Shown here: piece by piece, positions 1 through 6,733 of the stretch
Layout of the letters: every line of letters starts with the position of its first letter
How positions within the stretch are numbered: position 1 is the first letter of the stretch
Assembly: GCA_964427595.1 (NCBI GenBank)
Contig: CAYRUQ010000034.1
Span: 1 to 6,751, forward strand
Direction: 5' to 3'
Length of the DNA: 6,751 nt
Source of the DNA: Enterosoma sp964427595
GTDB taxonomy: Bacteria; Bacillota_I; Bacilli_A; RFN20; CAG-288
Position numbers and translations under genes: made by a program
The notes under the pieces: model-generated
What the model saw: the letters and a program-made list of their open reading frames with translations, nothing else
Databases searched by the model: none
Told to the model about the DNA's origin: nothing

Positions 1-177
1 AACAACTACTTACTACTCCACTTCTCTTATAAACACATAATTATTGTAAGTTCCTCAAAATATCATCATCACTTTAGAGATATTCTAGCTTTTCAGTTAT
101 CAAGGGTCTGAGAAGAGTCAATAAAACAAATCGGATTAAGTTTAGTTTTGAAAATCCTTAGTCAATCAAGTAAACGA

Positions 178-207
178 TAAGCAGAGCTCTTGTTAACAAG
201 GTATAAT
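178..207 (+). promoter_or_regulatory. Possible promoter of the nfnAB operon
   Basis: A perfect -10 hexamer, TATAAT, lies at 202-207. The best -35 match at a plausible distance is the poor TAAGCA at 178-183 (three of six consensus bases, 18-base spacer), so the promoter may be weak or need an activator. Transcription would start near 213-215, leaving a leader of only about ten bases in which GGAG (216-219) serves as ribosome binding site. The very short leader is a reason for caution; a promoter further upstream cannot be excluded. Confidence 0.4.
189..200. promoter_or_regulatory. 12-bp perfect palindrome, candidate repressor operator upstream of nfnA
   Basis: The sequence CTTGTTAACAAG is a perfect palindrome. 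It ends one base before a TATAAT box and 24 bases before the first start codon, so a protein bound here would block RNA polymerase. A second short palindrome, AGAGCTCT (183-190), abuts it. The half-site TTGTTAA resembles that of the NAD(H)-sensing repressor Rex. However, known Rex sites place TTGTTAA and TTAACAA about four bases apart, whereas here they overlap, so a Rex assignment is not supported. The palindrome is observed; its role as an operator is inferred. Confidence 0.4.
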
Positions 208-224
208 GAAAACACGGAGTAATC

Positions 225-1067
225 ATGTTTTTAATCAAGAGAAAAGAAGTGCTCAGTCCTACCATCATCAGGATGGTGATTGAAGCTCCACTGATAGCTA
301 AAAAGGCTAAAGCTGGTCAGTTTGTCATTCTCAGAACCGATGAAAAAGGTGAGAGAATTCCTTTTACAATCGCTAATTATGATGAAAATGAAGGAACTGT
401 TGAGATCATCTTTCAAGTGGTAGGTGCATCCACTTTAGTTCTTTCTAAAAAAGAAGAAGGCGATTATCTTTCTACATTTGTCGGTCCTCTTGGTAATGCG
501 ACAGAACTAGATGGATATAAGAATGTGGCTGTCATCGGTGGTGGAGCTGGTGCTGCTATCGCACTTCCTGAAGCTATTGAACTTCATAAAAGAAGAGTGA
601 AAGTCACTTCGATAATAGGTTTTAGAAATAAAGATTTAGTCATCTTAGAAAAAGACTTTAAGGAATGCTCCGATGTTTTTATCGGAGTCTCTGATGATGG
701 AAGTTGGAATGAAAAAGGATTTGTCACTGATGCTTTAAAAAGACAGATTGAAGAAGGTGCTGGTTTTGATTTGGTCATCGCTATCGGGCCTGTTTTGATG
801 ATGAAGGCTGTAGCTGAATTGACTAGGAACTATCATATCAAGACAATCTGTTCTTTAAATCCACTGATGATTGATGGAACTGGTATGTGTGGTTGCTGTC
901 GTGTCTCCGTCGGTGGAAAGATGAAATTTGCCTGTATTGACGGCCCTGATTTTGATGCTCATGAAGTCGATTTTGACTCTCTTAATCTAAGAAATACCAC
1001 CTATCGTTTATGGGAGAGACACAAGTATGGAGAAACTTGCAATCTTTTTAAGAAAGAGGTGAATTGA
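225..1067 (+). CDS. nfnA: NfnA-type small subunit of ferredoxin-dependent NADH:NADP+ oxidoreductase (FAD/NAD-binding, [2Fe-2S])
   Basis: This 280-residue protein belongs to the ferredoxin-NADP reductase-like family that includes PyrK, SudB and NfnA. In NfnAB it carries the a-FAD and a [2Fe-2S] cluster and exchanges electrons with NAD(H). An N-terminal FAD-binding barrel spans about residues 1-95, with RIPFTIA (44-50) as the flavin motif and GPLG at 87-90. The NAD-binding lobe begins at GGGAGA (105-110) and includes DDGSWNEKGFVTDAL (157-171). The cluster motif is D217-x4-C222-x2-C225-x11-C237. The Asp sits where PyrK has its first Cys, which matches the Asp/Cys3 cluster known for NfnA. The tail DGPDFDAHEVDF (239-250) is typical of the family. 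Start: ATG with GGAG five bases upstream. It is followed after one base by the large-subunit gene. PyrK is the main alternative, disfavoured by the Asp and by the absence of pyrD next door. Confidence 0.87.
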   Translation: MFLIKRKEVLSPTIIRMVIEAPLIAKKAKAGQFVILRTDEKGERIPFTIANYDENEGTVEIIFQVVGASTLVLSKKEEGDYLSTFVGPLGNATELDGYKNVAVIGGGAGAAIALPEAIELHKRRVKVTSIIGFRNKDLVILEKDFKECSDVFIGVSDDGSWNEKGFVTDALKRQIEEGAGFDLVIAIGPVLMMKAVAELTRNYHIKTICSLNPLMIDGTGMCGCCRVSVGGKMKFACIDGPDFDAHEVDFDSLNLRNTTYRLWERHKYGETCNLFKKEVN

Positions 1068-1068
1068 T

Positions 1069-2514
1069 ATGGCAGACAACCTTTATACGAAGCATCAAAT
1101 GCCAGTTCAATCTTCTAAAGATAGAATTCATAATTTTGAAGAAGTGGCTTTAGGTTATTCAGAAGAGTTAGCTATCAAAGAAGCTAATCGCTGTTTGAAC
1201 TGCAAGAATCCTTTGTGTGTCAAAGGTTGTCCTATCAATATTGAGATTCCTTCTTTTATTAAAGAAGTTTCAGAAGGTAGATTTGATAAAGCCTACGAAA
1301 TCATCAGTCGTTCTTCTTGTCTTCCGGCAATCTGTGGAAGAGTCTGTCCTCAAGAGAGTCAATGCGAAGGTATGTGTCTCAGAGGTAAGATGCCTGTTAA
1401 AGATGAATTAGGAAATAAATCTTTTCAGGAACCGGTGGCCATAGGAAGATTAGAGAGATTTGTCGCTGATTATCATCTTCTTCACTCTGTAGAGAAGACT
1501 ATTGAGATAAAGAAAACTGGACATAAAGTCGCTATCATCGGATCTGGACCGGCTGGTTTAACCTGTGCAGGTGAGCTAGCTAAAAAAGGTCATGATGTCA
1601 CTATCTTTGAAGCACTTCATTTACCAGGTGGGGTTTTAAGTTATGGAATCCCAGAGTTTCGTCTTCCTAAAAGAATCGTCGCCCATGAGATTGAGAATCT
1701 TACGAGATTAGGTGTGAAGATAAAGACGGATGTTGTTATCGGAAAGACTCTTTTGATTGATGAATTACTAGATGAAGAAGGTTTTGAAGCTATCTTCATT
1801 TCAACAGGAGCAGGTCTTCCTCGTTTTATGAACATACCAGGCGAGAATATCAAAGGAGTTTTCTCAGCTAATGAGTTTTTAACTAGAGTCAACCTGATGA
1901 AAGCTTATGAAAAAGATAGTGAGACTCCTTTATTTAACTCGAAGAAAGTCGCTGTTGTCGGCGGTGGTAATGTCGCTATGGATGCCTGTCGTTCTGTTTT
2001 GCGTTTAGGTGCAGAAGTTTATTGTATTTATCGAAGAAGTAAAGATGAACTTCCGGCTAGAAAAGAGGAAGTTGAACATGCGAGAGAAGAAGGTGTCATC
2101 TTTAATTTCTTAACCAATCCTGTCGAGATAATTGAAAATAGAGATGGTGATTTTAAAAGCAATCCTGATTATGGAAGTGTTTCTGCAATCAAGTGTATCA
2201 AGATGAAACTTGGTGAGCCTGATCAATCAGGAAGACGAAAACCAATTGAGATTCCAAATTCTGAATTCTTAATCAATGTCGATACTGTAATCATGGCTTT
2301 AGGAACAAGTCCTAATCCGCTTATTAAAAAGACAACTGCTGATATAGAGACTGATTCTAGCGGTGGAATCAAAGTTGATGATAATTTTGAGACTAGTAAA
2401 CCTCATGTTTTTGCTGGTGGTGATGCAGTCACTGGTTCAGCTACTGTTATCCTCGCTATGGATGCTGGTAAAAAAGCAGCTAAGTCGATAGATGAGTACC
2501 TTAAGACTAGATAA
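1069..2514 (+). CDS. nfnB: NfnB-type large subunit of ferredoxin-dependent NADH:NADP+ oxidoreductase (GltD-like flavoprotein)
   Basis: This 481-residue protein is homologous to the glutamate synthase small subunit (GltD). In the NfnAB complex it holds the bifurcating FAD, two [4Fe-4S] clusters and the NADP(H) site, and couples ferredoxin and NADH oxidation to NADP+ reduction. The N-terminal ferredoxin-like part has two cysteine sets: C42, C45, C50, C54 and C89, C93, C99, C103. The FAD Rossmann motif GSGPAG is at 158-163, with acidic E181 closing the fold. The second dinucleotide motif GGGNVAMD (298-305) is followed by YRRS (321-324), whose arginines suit the 2'-phosphate of NADPH. The C-terminal FAD motif AGGDAVTGSATVILAMDAGK (449-468) is intact. 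The ATG follows AGAGGTG (1055-1061) and lies two bases after the upstream TGA, implying coupled translation. Automatic annotation may call it gltD/gltA, but no glutamate synthase large subunit is present and the NfnA partner argues for NfnB. Confidence 0.88.
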   Translation: MADNLYTKHQMPVQSSKDRIHNFEEVALGYSEELAIKEANRCLNCKNPLCVKGCPINIEIPSFIKEVSEGRFDKAYEIISRSSCLPAICGRVCPQESQCEGMCLRGKMPVKDELGNKSFQEPVAIGRLERFVADYHLLHSVEKTIEIKKTGHKVAIIGSGPAGLTCAGELAKKGHDVTIFEALHLPGGVLSYGIPEFRLPKRIVAHEIENLTRLGVKIKTDVVIGKTLLIDELLDEEGFEAIFISTGAGLPRFMNIPGENIKGVFSANEFLTRVNLMKAYEKDSETPLFNSKKVAVVGGGNVAMDACRSVLRLGAEVYCIYRRSKDELPARKEEVEHAREEGVIFNFLTNPVEIIENRDGDFKSNPDYGSVSAIKCIKMKLGEPDQSGRRKPIEIPNSEFLINVDTVIMALGTSPNPLIKKTTADIETDSSGGIKVDDNFETSKPHVFAGGDAVTGSATVILAMDAGKKAAKSIDEYLKTR

Positions 2515-2534
2515 GTTTTTCTAATTTTTAGATT

Positions 2535-2571
2535 AAAAGTTTTTGCTTTATTAAGAAATAAAAACTCTTTT
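2535..2571 (+). terminator. Weak AT-rich hairpin, possible terminator of the nfnAB operon
   Basis: AGTTTTT (2538-2544) pairs with AAAAACT (2560-2566), and the stem can extend inward by a G-T and a few more weak pairs. An A run (2535-2538) precedes it and CTTTT (2567-2571) follows. The layout resembles an intrinsic terminator 20 bases after the nfnB stop, but the stem has only one G-C pair and the T run is short, so termination may be partial. Confidence 0.4.
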
Positions 2572-2615
2572 AGTTTAGTCATGTCTTCTTATTTTCACAT
2601 TTTTAAATCTCAGTC

Positions 2616-2643
2616 TTGAAAACTCATTTAAGCAAATTACAAT
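2616..2643 (+). promoter_or_regulatory. Sigma-A-type promoter of the MarR-ABC exporter operon
   Basis: TTGAAA (2616-2621) and TACAAT (2638-2643) are separated by 16 bases and match the housekeeping consensus at five of six positions for each hexamer (TTGAAA versus TTGACA; TACAAT versus TATAAT). The start of transcription would fall near 2650, giving a leader of about 36 bases that contains the inverted repeat at 2661-2675. This is the best promoter in the spacer and is correctly placed for the regulator gene and the two transporter genes behind it. Confidence 0.6.
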
Positions 2644-2660
2644 AATAATTTGGGGAAAAA

Positions 2661-2675
2661 TCTCACCCTGTGAGA
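2661..2675. promoter_or_regulatory. Inverted repeat, candidate MarR autoregulatory operator and/or leader hairpin
   Basis: TCTCAC-CCT-GTGAGA is a perfect inverted repeat with 6-base arms and a 3-base centre. It lies between the predicted transcription start (about 2650) and the regulator's ATG at 2686. MarR-family dimers commonly bind such palindromes in their own promoter regions, so autoregulation by the downstream gene is the natural reading. The right arm also contains the GAGAG likely used as the regulator's ribosome binding site, so in RNA the same repeat could form a small hairpin that hides it. The repeat is observed; which role it plays is inferred. Confidence 0.5.
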
Positions 2676-2685
2676 GAATTTGTTT

Positions 2686-3144
2686 ATGGAACAGGAAAAT
2701 CAAAAAAAAGAGGTAGCGACTCTTTATGAAGAAATCATTCAAGAGTTCTGTCGCACACCGATCAAAGATCAAACTATCACTTTTGGTCAAGGACAAGTGA
2801 GAATTCTCGCTTATCTTTGTGAACACGAAGACGGTGTTTATTCTGGTGATTTATCAGAAGCGGTTCAAGTCGGTACTGGTCGTATCGGTAACGCCCTGAA
2901 AGAGATGGAGAAGAAAGGGATGATCACTAGAGTTCGAGATCGAAAAGATCATAGAAAAACGATCGTTCGTCCTACTGAGAAAGGAATCGAACTCGCTAAA
3001 GCCGAAAAAGCAAAACTGACGAAGCTGAATGATGTGATTTTCGATAAGCTCGGTTATGAGAACTTCTGCTCATTCTTAAAGACACTGAAGGAAATCATCA
3101 CTATCAGTAAAGAACTCGCATACCAAGAAGAGGTGGAAAAATAA
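2686..3144 (+). CDS. MarR-family winged helix-turn-helix transcriptional regulator
   Basis: This 152-residue protein (ATG start) is the usual size for MarR proteins, which bind palindromic DNA as dimers and are often released by small phenolic or drug-like ligands. Residues 1-30 and 105-150 are helical and would form the dimer interface. The winged helix lies between: helices around 34-48, YSGDLSEAVQVGTGRIGNALKEMEKKGMI (52-80) as the helix-turn-helix, and a wing with RDRKDHRKTIVRPTEKG (84-100), matching the family's D-x-[DR]-R wing pattern. An in-frame TTG at 2680 would add two residues, but it sits too close to GAGAG (2672-2676), whereas the ATG has about nine bases of spacing. The stop codon overlaps the next start by one base (TAATG), tying the gene to the exporter pair it probably controls, most likely as a repressor. 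The ligand cannot be deduced. Confidence 0.87.
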   Translation: MEQENQKKEVATLYEEIIQEFCRTPIKDQTITFGQGQVRILAYLCEHEDGVYSGDLSEAVQVGTGRIGNALKEMEKKGMITRVRDRKDHRKTIVRPTEKGIELAKAEKAKLTKLNDVIFDKLGYENFCSFLKTLKEIITISKELAYQEEVEK

Positions 3145-4895
3145 TGTTTAAACTTTATTCAAGATTTAGAAAACGAGATTGGGCACTTATTGTCCTTATC
3201 ATCGGCATCACTGTTCTTCAAGTCTATTGTTCAATGTTGATGATCGATTACATTTCAAACCTTATTTCTAGTATCACTTATTTAAGTAATGGCATCGGCT
3301 CTCCAACTGATATTTGGTATTGGGGTGGCATGATTGTTCTAGTTGCCACCGGATCAACCTGTTGCCAAATATTAATAGCAGTACTAGCCTCTTATATCAC
3401 CGCTAACTTATCTACCGATATCAGAAAAGATTTAAATGAGAGAATCACTAATTTTTCATTAGCAGAAATAAATCGTTTTTCCACTGCTTCCTTAGTAACA
3501 AGAGCAACTAACGATATTGAACAAATCAGCATGTGTACGACTATGTTGCTTAGAATGTTCTTCTCGGCACCTATCACATGTATCTGGGCCATCTGTAAGA
3601 TTTCTGCTACTTCTTATGAACTTCCTTTGACTATCGCTATCGCTATCGTCTTTGTGGTCGTTTCTCTTGCGCTCATCATGGGTTCAGTCATACCTAAGTT
3701 CAAAGTCATGCAGAAGAGAGTCGATAAGATCAACTCTCTCACGCAAGAGAACTTAACAGGTATCCGTGTCGTCAGAGCCTTCAATGCTGAGGGTTATCAA
3801 GAAGATAAATTTAAAGATGCTAACGTCAAATTGACTAAGACGCAACTTTTCACTGGTCGTATGTTAGGTTTGATGTCACCGATTATGACGATCGTTATGA
3901 ATGTCCTTGTTCTTCTCATCTATTGGGTTGGTGCCAACTTGATTAATAATGGATCTTCCACTGTAAATTATGCGACTTTAGCTTCCTTCTCAAATCTTGC
4001 TACTCAAATCATCATGTCGTTCATGATGTTATTGATGATGTTCATCTTCTGGCCGAGAGCTTCTGTTTCTGCTAAGCGTATCAACGAAGTCTTAGAGACT
4101 GAATACTCGATTAAAGACCCTGAGAATCCTAAAGAGCTTCTCGAAGAAGGAACTATCGAGTTTAGAGATGTCTCCTTCCGTTATCCAGATGCCGAAGCTG
4201 ATATTCTTGAACATATCTCCTTTAGAGCAGAGAAAGGTCAGACCATCGCTTTCATCGGTCCGACCGGTTCAGGAAAGAGCACTCTCGTCAATCTCGTCAC
4301 TCGTTTATATGATGTCACCGATGGCGAAATCTTAATTGATGGAGTCAACATCAAAGACATCAAACAACAGGAATTGAGAAAGCGTATCGGTTTTGTTCCC
4401 CAGAGAGGCCTTCTCTTCTCAGGAACTGTCCGTTCTAATGTCGGTTTCGGACTTGAACAGACTTTAAGCGATGAAGAATGTGAGAGAGCATGTAATGTCA
4501 GCTGTGCATCTGAATTCATCAGCAAGATGCCTGGTCATTATGATGCTCCTATCGCTCAAGGTGGAAACAATGTCTCTGGTGGCCAAAGACAGAGACTTTG
4601 TATCGCAAGAGCGGTCGCTATCAATCCTGAGATCTTCGTCTTTGATGATTCCTTCTCAGCTTTGGACTTCAAGACAGATAGAGTCGTCAGAGAGAATCTC
4701 AAGAATGAAGAAGAAGGTTCTACTAAGCTGATCGTCGCTCAACGTATCGGAACGATCATGGATGCCGATCAGATCGTCGTCCTTCAAGAAGGAAAGATGG
4801 TCGGTATCGGAACTCATCAAGAGCTTCTTAGAAACTGTGAGACTTATCGAAGCATCGCTCTTTCTCAGCTCAGCAAGGAGGAATTAGGATTATGA
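3144..4895 (+). CDS. ABC exporter half-transporter with degenerate ATPase site (BmrC/TM287-like)
   Basis: This 583-residue membrane protein fuses a transmembrane domain to an ATPase domain. Six hydrophobic spans lie near 13-35, 60-86, 133-153, 160-182, 243-266 and 278-303, the last rich in methionine. The nucleotide-binding domain has A-loop Y347, Walker A GPTGSGKST (372-380), Q-loop Q420, signature VSGGQ (477-481), Walker B FVFDD (498-502) and D-loop SALD (505-508). Two catalytic positions are changed: the Walker B glutamate is D502 and the switch histidine is Q533 (VAQRIGTI). The same pair of changes marks the degenerate subunit of heterodimeric exporters such as TM287/TM288 and BmrC/BmrD, so this protein should need the next gene's product as partner. 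Its signature motif would complete the partner's active site. AGGTGG (3131-3136) precedes the ATG, and its stop overlaps the next start by four bases. A multidrug or lipid-like substrate is inferred from family and context only. Confidence 0.87.
   Translation: MFKLYSRFRKRDWALIVLIIGITVLQVYCSMLMIDYISNLISSITYLSNGIGSPTDIWYWGGMIVLVATGSTCCQILIAVLASYITANLSTDIRKDLNERITNFSLAEINRFSTASLVTRATNDIEQISMCTTMLLRMFFSAPITCIWAICKISATSYELPLTIAIAIVFVVVSLALIMGSVIPKFKVMQKRVDKINSLTQENLTGIRVVRAFNAEGYQEDKFKDANVKLTKTQLFTGRMLGLMSPIMTIVMNVLVLLIYWVGANLINNGSSTVNYATLASFSNLATQIIMSFMMLLMMFIFWPRASVSAKRINEVLETEYSIKDPENPKELLEEGTIEFRDVSFRYPDAEADILEHISFRAEKGQTIAFIGPTGSGKSTLVNLVTRLYDVTDGEILIDGVNIKDIKQQELRKRIGFVPQRGLLFSGTVRSNVGFGLEQTLSDEECERACNVSCASEFISKMPGHYDAPIAQGGNNVSGGQRQRLCIARAVAINPEIFVFDDSFSALDFKTDRVVRENLKNEEEGSTKLIVAQRIGTIMDADQIVVLQEGKMVGIGTHQELLRNCETYRSIALSQLSKEELGL
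4875..4881 (+). promoter_or_regulatory. Strong internal ribosome binding site for the second half-transporter
   Basis: AAGGAGG lies inside the end of the first transporter gene, ten bases before the ATG at 4892. It is the closest match to the Shine-Dalgarno consensus in the window and fixes the start of the second transporter. Combined with the ATGA overlap it should give balanced production of both exporter halves. Confidence 0.7.
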
Positions 4896-6733
4896 GACCA
4901 CCTCGTAATGGAAGAAGCGTAAGACTTGAAAAAGGTCAATTCTCAAAATCGCTTCGTAAGATCGCTGCTAATGGCAAGAGATTCTTAGTTCCGGTTGTTG
5001 TAGCTGCTGCTCTTCTCATCATCTCAGTCGTCTTCCATGTCATCGCTCCTAACTTCATGTCCGACTTCACTAATTTGATCGCCAATAATTCTACTCAAGG
5101 AATTTCCATTCCGCTCGGATGGGTCTCTGAGACAGGTGAACACGGACTTCTCTATTACGGAGTCATATTGATCGTCTTCTATGTCATCGTCGCCCTCACT
5201 TCTTACTTTGCTAACTTCATCATGGTGACGATCTCTCAGTTATACGCATCTTCTTTAAGACAAGATATGGCTGAGAAAATCAACAGGATTCCTCTCTCTT
5301 ACTTTGATAGTCATAACTTCGGTGATGTCTTATCAACTCTGACTAATGATATCGATCAAATCGGTCAATCCTTGCAACAATCAGTCGGTATGGTCATTCA
5401 ATCATTCTTCTTGATTGTCGGTGTCTTGATCGCCATGTTCTGCACTTCTTGGCAGATGGCATTAACCGCTTTGATTTCTCTTCCGTTGATGCTGATCTTC
5501 GTCATCATCGTCACCAAGTTTGCTGTTCCTCGCTTCAAGAAGAGACAGGACTGTTTAGCCGATGTCAACTCGGTAGTTGAAGAAAACTATAACGGACAAT
5601 TAGTCATCAAATGCTTCAATGCTGATAAGAAAGTCAACGCTGATTTCGATGAAAAGAATAACAAACTTCATGATGCGATGTTCTCAGCTCAGATCTTCGG
5701 CGGATTGATGCCTCCACTTACCAACTTCATCTCTTACTTCTCTTATGCCGCTGTTTATGTGGTAGGTGGATTATTGATGTATGCTAGCAATGGTGAGCTG
5801 ATTTCTTACGGAACGATCACCGCCTTCACCTTATATGTCTCTCTCTTCCAATCACCGCTTTCTCAAATCGCTCAGGCTATGAACACTCTGCAGATGGCAG
5901 CCGCCTCAGCTACTCGTGTCTTTGAATTCTTAGAACAAGATGAACTGAGTGATGAAACAAAGAAAGAACCTTGTTTCTTAGGAGATGATCACCAAGAACA
6001 TGTCAGAGGTGAAGTTGAGTTTAGAAATGTTCACTTCTCTTATGATTCCACTAGAGAGATCATTCATAATTTCTCAGCTAAGGTCAAACCGGGCATGAAG
6101 GTAGCTATAGTCGGCCCCACAGGTGCCGGTAAGACGACGATGGTCAACTTATTGATGAGATTCTATGAAGTCTCTGAAGGTGATATCTTGATTGATGGTG
6201 TATCTACTAAAGATATGAATAGAAAAGAGATTCACGACATCTTCGGCATGGTTCTTCAGGACACTTGGATGTTTGAAGGCACTGTCAGAGAGAATCTCGT
6301 TTACAACACTCCTGATGTCTCAGATGAAGCGATTAAAGAAGCTTGTAGAGAGGCTGGTATCTCTCACTACATCAAGACATTACCGGGTGGGTTAAACTAC
6401 ACGATCACCGACTCTTCAAATATCTCTGGAGGTCAAAAACAGCTTTTCACAATCGCTAGAGCGATGATTAAAAACTCGCCGATGATGATCCTTGATGAAG
6501 CTACTTCTAATGTCGATACTAGAACCGAAGAGAAGATTCAGGAAGCTATGGATAAACTCACTGAAGGTCGTACTTCATTTGTTATCGCTCATCGTCTTTC
6601 TACCATCAGAAATGCTGATTTGATCCTCGTTATGAACAATGGCGATATCATCGAACAAGGCACTCATGATGAATTGATGGAACAAAATGGTTTCTATGCA
6701 TCTCTCTACAATTCTCAGTTTGCGTTTGAATGA
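4892..6733 (+). CDS. ABC exporter half-transporter with canonical ATPase site (BmrD/TM288-like)
   Basis: This 613-residue half-transporter is the probable partner of the preceding gene product. A basic N-terminal tail (residues 1-30) precedes six hydrophobic spans near 31-53, 86-112, 163-185, 188-209, 275-298 and 305-330. The loop between the first two spans (54-85) is short, unlike the large extracellular domain of BmrD. The ATPase domain has A-loop Y384, Walker A GPTGAGKTT (408-416), Q-loop Q455, signature ISGGQ (511-515), Walker B MMILDE (531-536) with catalytic E536, D-loop SNVD (539-542) and switch H567. All catalytic residues are canonical, so ATP hydrolysis by the pair should occur mainly at the site built from this protein's Walker motifs and the partner's VSGGQ. 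The gene ends in TGA; only 18 bases follow, too few to show a terminator. Efflux of drugs or other amphiphiles is likely from family; the substrate is unknown. Confidence 0.88.
   Translation: MRPPRNGRSVRLEKGQFSKSLRKIAANGKRFLVPVVVAAALLIISVVFHVIAPNFMSDFTNLIANNSTQGISIPLGWVSETGEHGLLYYGVILIVFYVIVALTSYFANFIMVTISQLYASSLRQDMAEKINRIPLSYFDSHNFGDVLSTLTNDIDQIGQSLQQSVGMVIQSFFLIVGVLIAMFCTSWQMALTALISLPLMLIFVIIVTKFAVPRFKKRQDCLADVNSVVEENYNGQLVIKCFNADKKVNADFDEKNNKLHDAMFSAQIFGGLMPPLTNFISYFSYAAVYVVGGLLMYASNGELISYGTITAFTLYVSLFQSPLSQIAQAMNTLQMAAASATRVFEFLEQDELSDETKKEPCFLGDDHQEHVRGEVEFRNVHFSYDSTREIIHNFSAKVKPGMKVAIVGPTGAGKTTMVNLLMRFYEVSEGDILIDGVSTKDMNRKEIHDIFGMVLQDTWMFEGTVRENLVYNTPDVSDEAIKEACREAGISHYIKTLPGGLNYTITDSSNISGGQKQLFTIARAMIKNSPMMILDEATSNVDTRTEEKIQEAMDKLTEGRTSFVIAHRLSTIRNADLILVMNNGDIIEQGTHDELMEQNGFYASLYNSQFAFE

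Noticed and set aside
189..200. Canonical Rex-binding site
   Set aside because: Rex sites have two half-sites separated by about four bases (18 bp in all); here TTGTTAA and TTAACAA overlap. It is reported only as an unassigned palindrome.
349..359. Second copy of GTGAGAGAATT, matching the right arm and following bases of the marR repeat
   Set aside because: It lies inside the nfnA coding sequence, encodes conserved residues near the FAD motif, and lacks the opposing arm, so it is most likely coincidence.
1641..1892. Minus-strand open frame inside nfnB
   Set aside because: It lies wholly within a conserved FAD-binding coding region on the other strand and has no recognisable product.
225..2514. 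Reading the pair as glutamate synthase small subunit plus PyrK
   Set aside because: Neither the glutamate synthase large subunit nor dihydroorotate dehydrogenase is present, the adjacent pairing is that of NfnAB, and the small subunit has Asp in place of PyrK's first cluster cysteine.
2680..2685. Upstream TTG start for marR
   Set aside because: The GAGAG site would be only about three bases away, too close for initiation; the ATG at 2686 has normal spacing.
2575..2826. Minus-strand open frame of 83 codons covering the spacer and the start of marR
   Set aside because: It starts inside the well-supported marR gene, overlaps that gene's promoter and inverted repeat, and its translation shows no recognisable domain.
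4238..4731. Open frames on both strands inside the ATPase domain of the first ABC gene
   Set aside because: They overlap the conserved Walker A to Walker B region in other frames and have low-complexity, unfamiliar translations.
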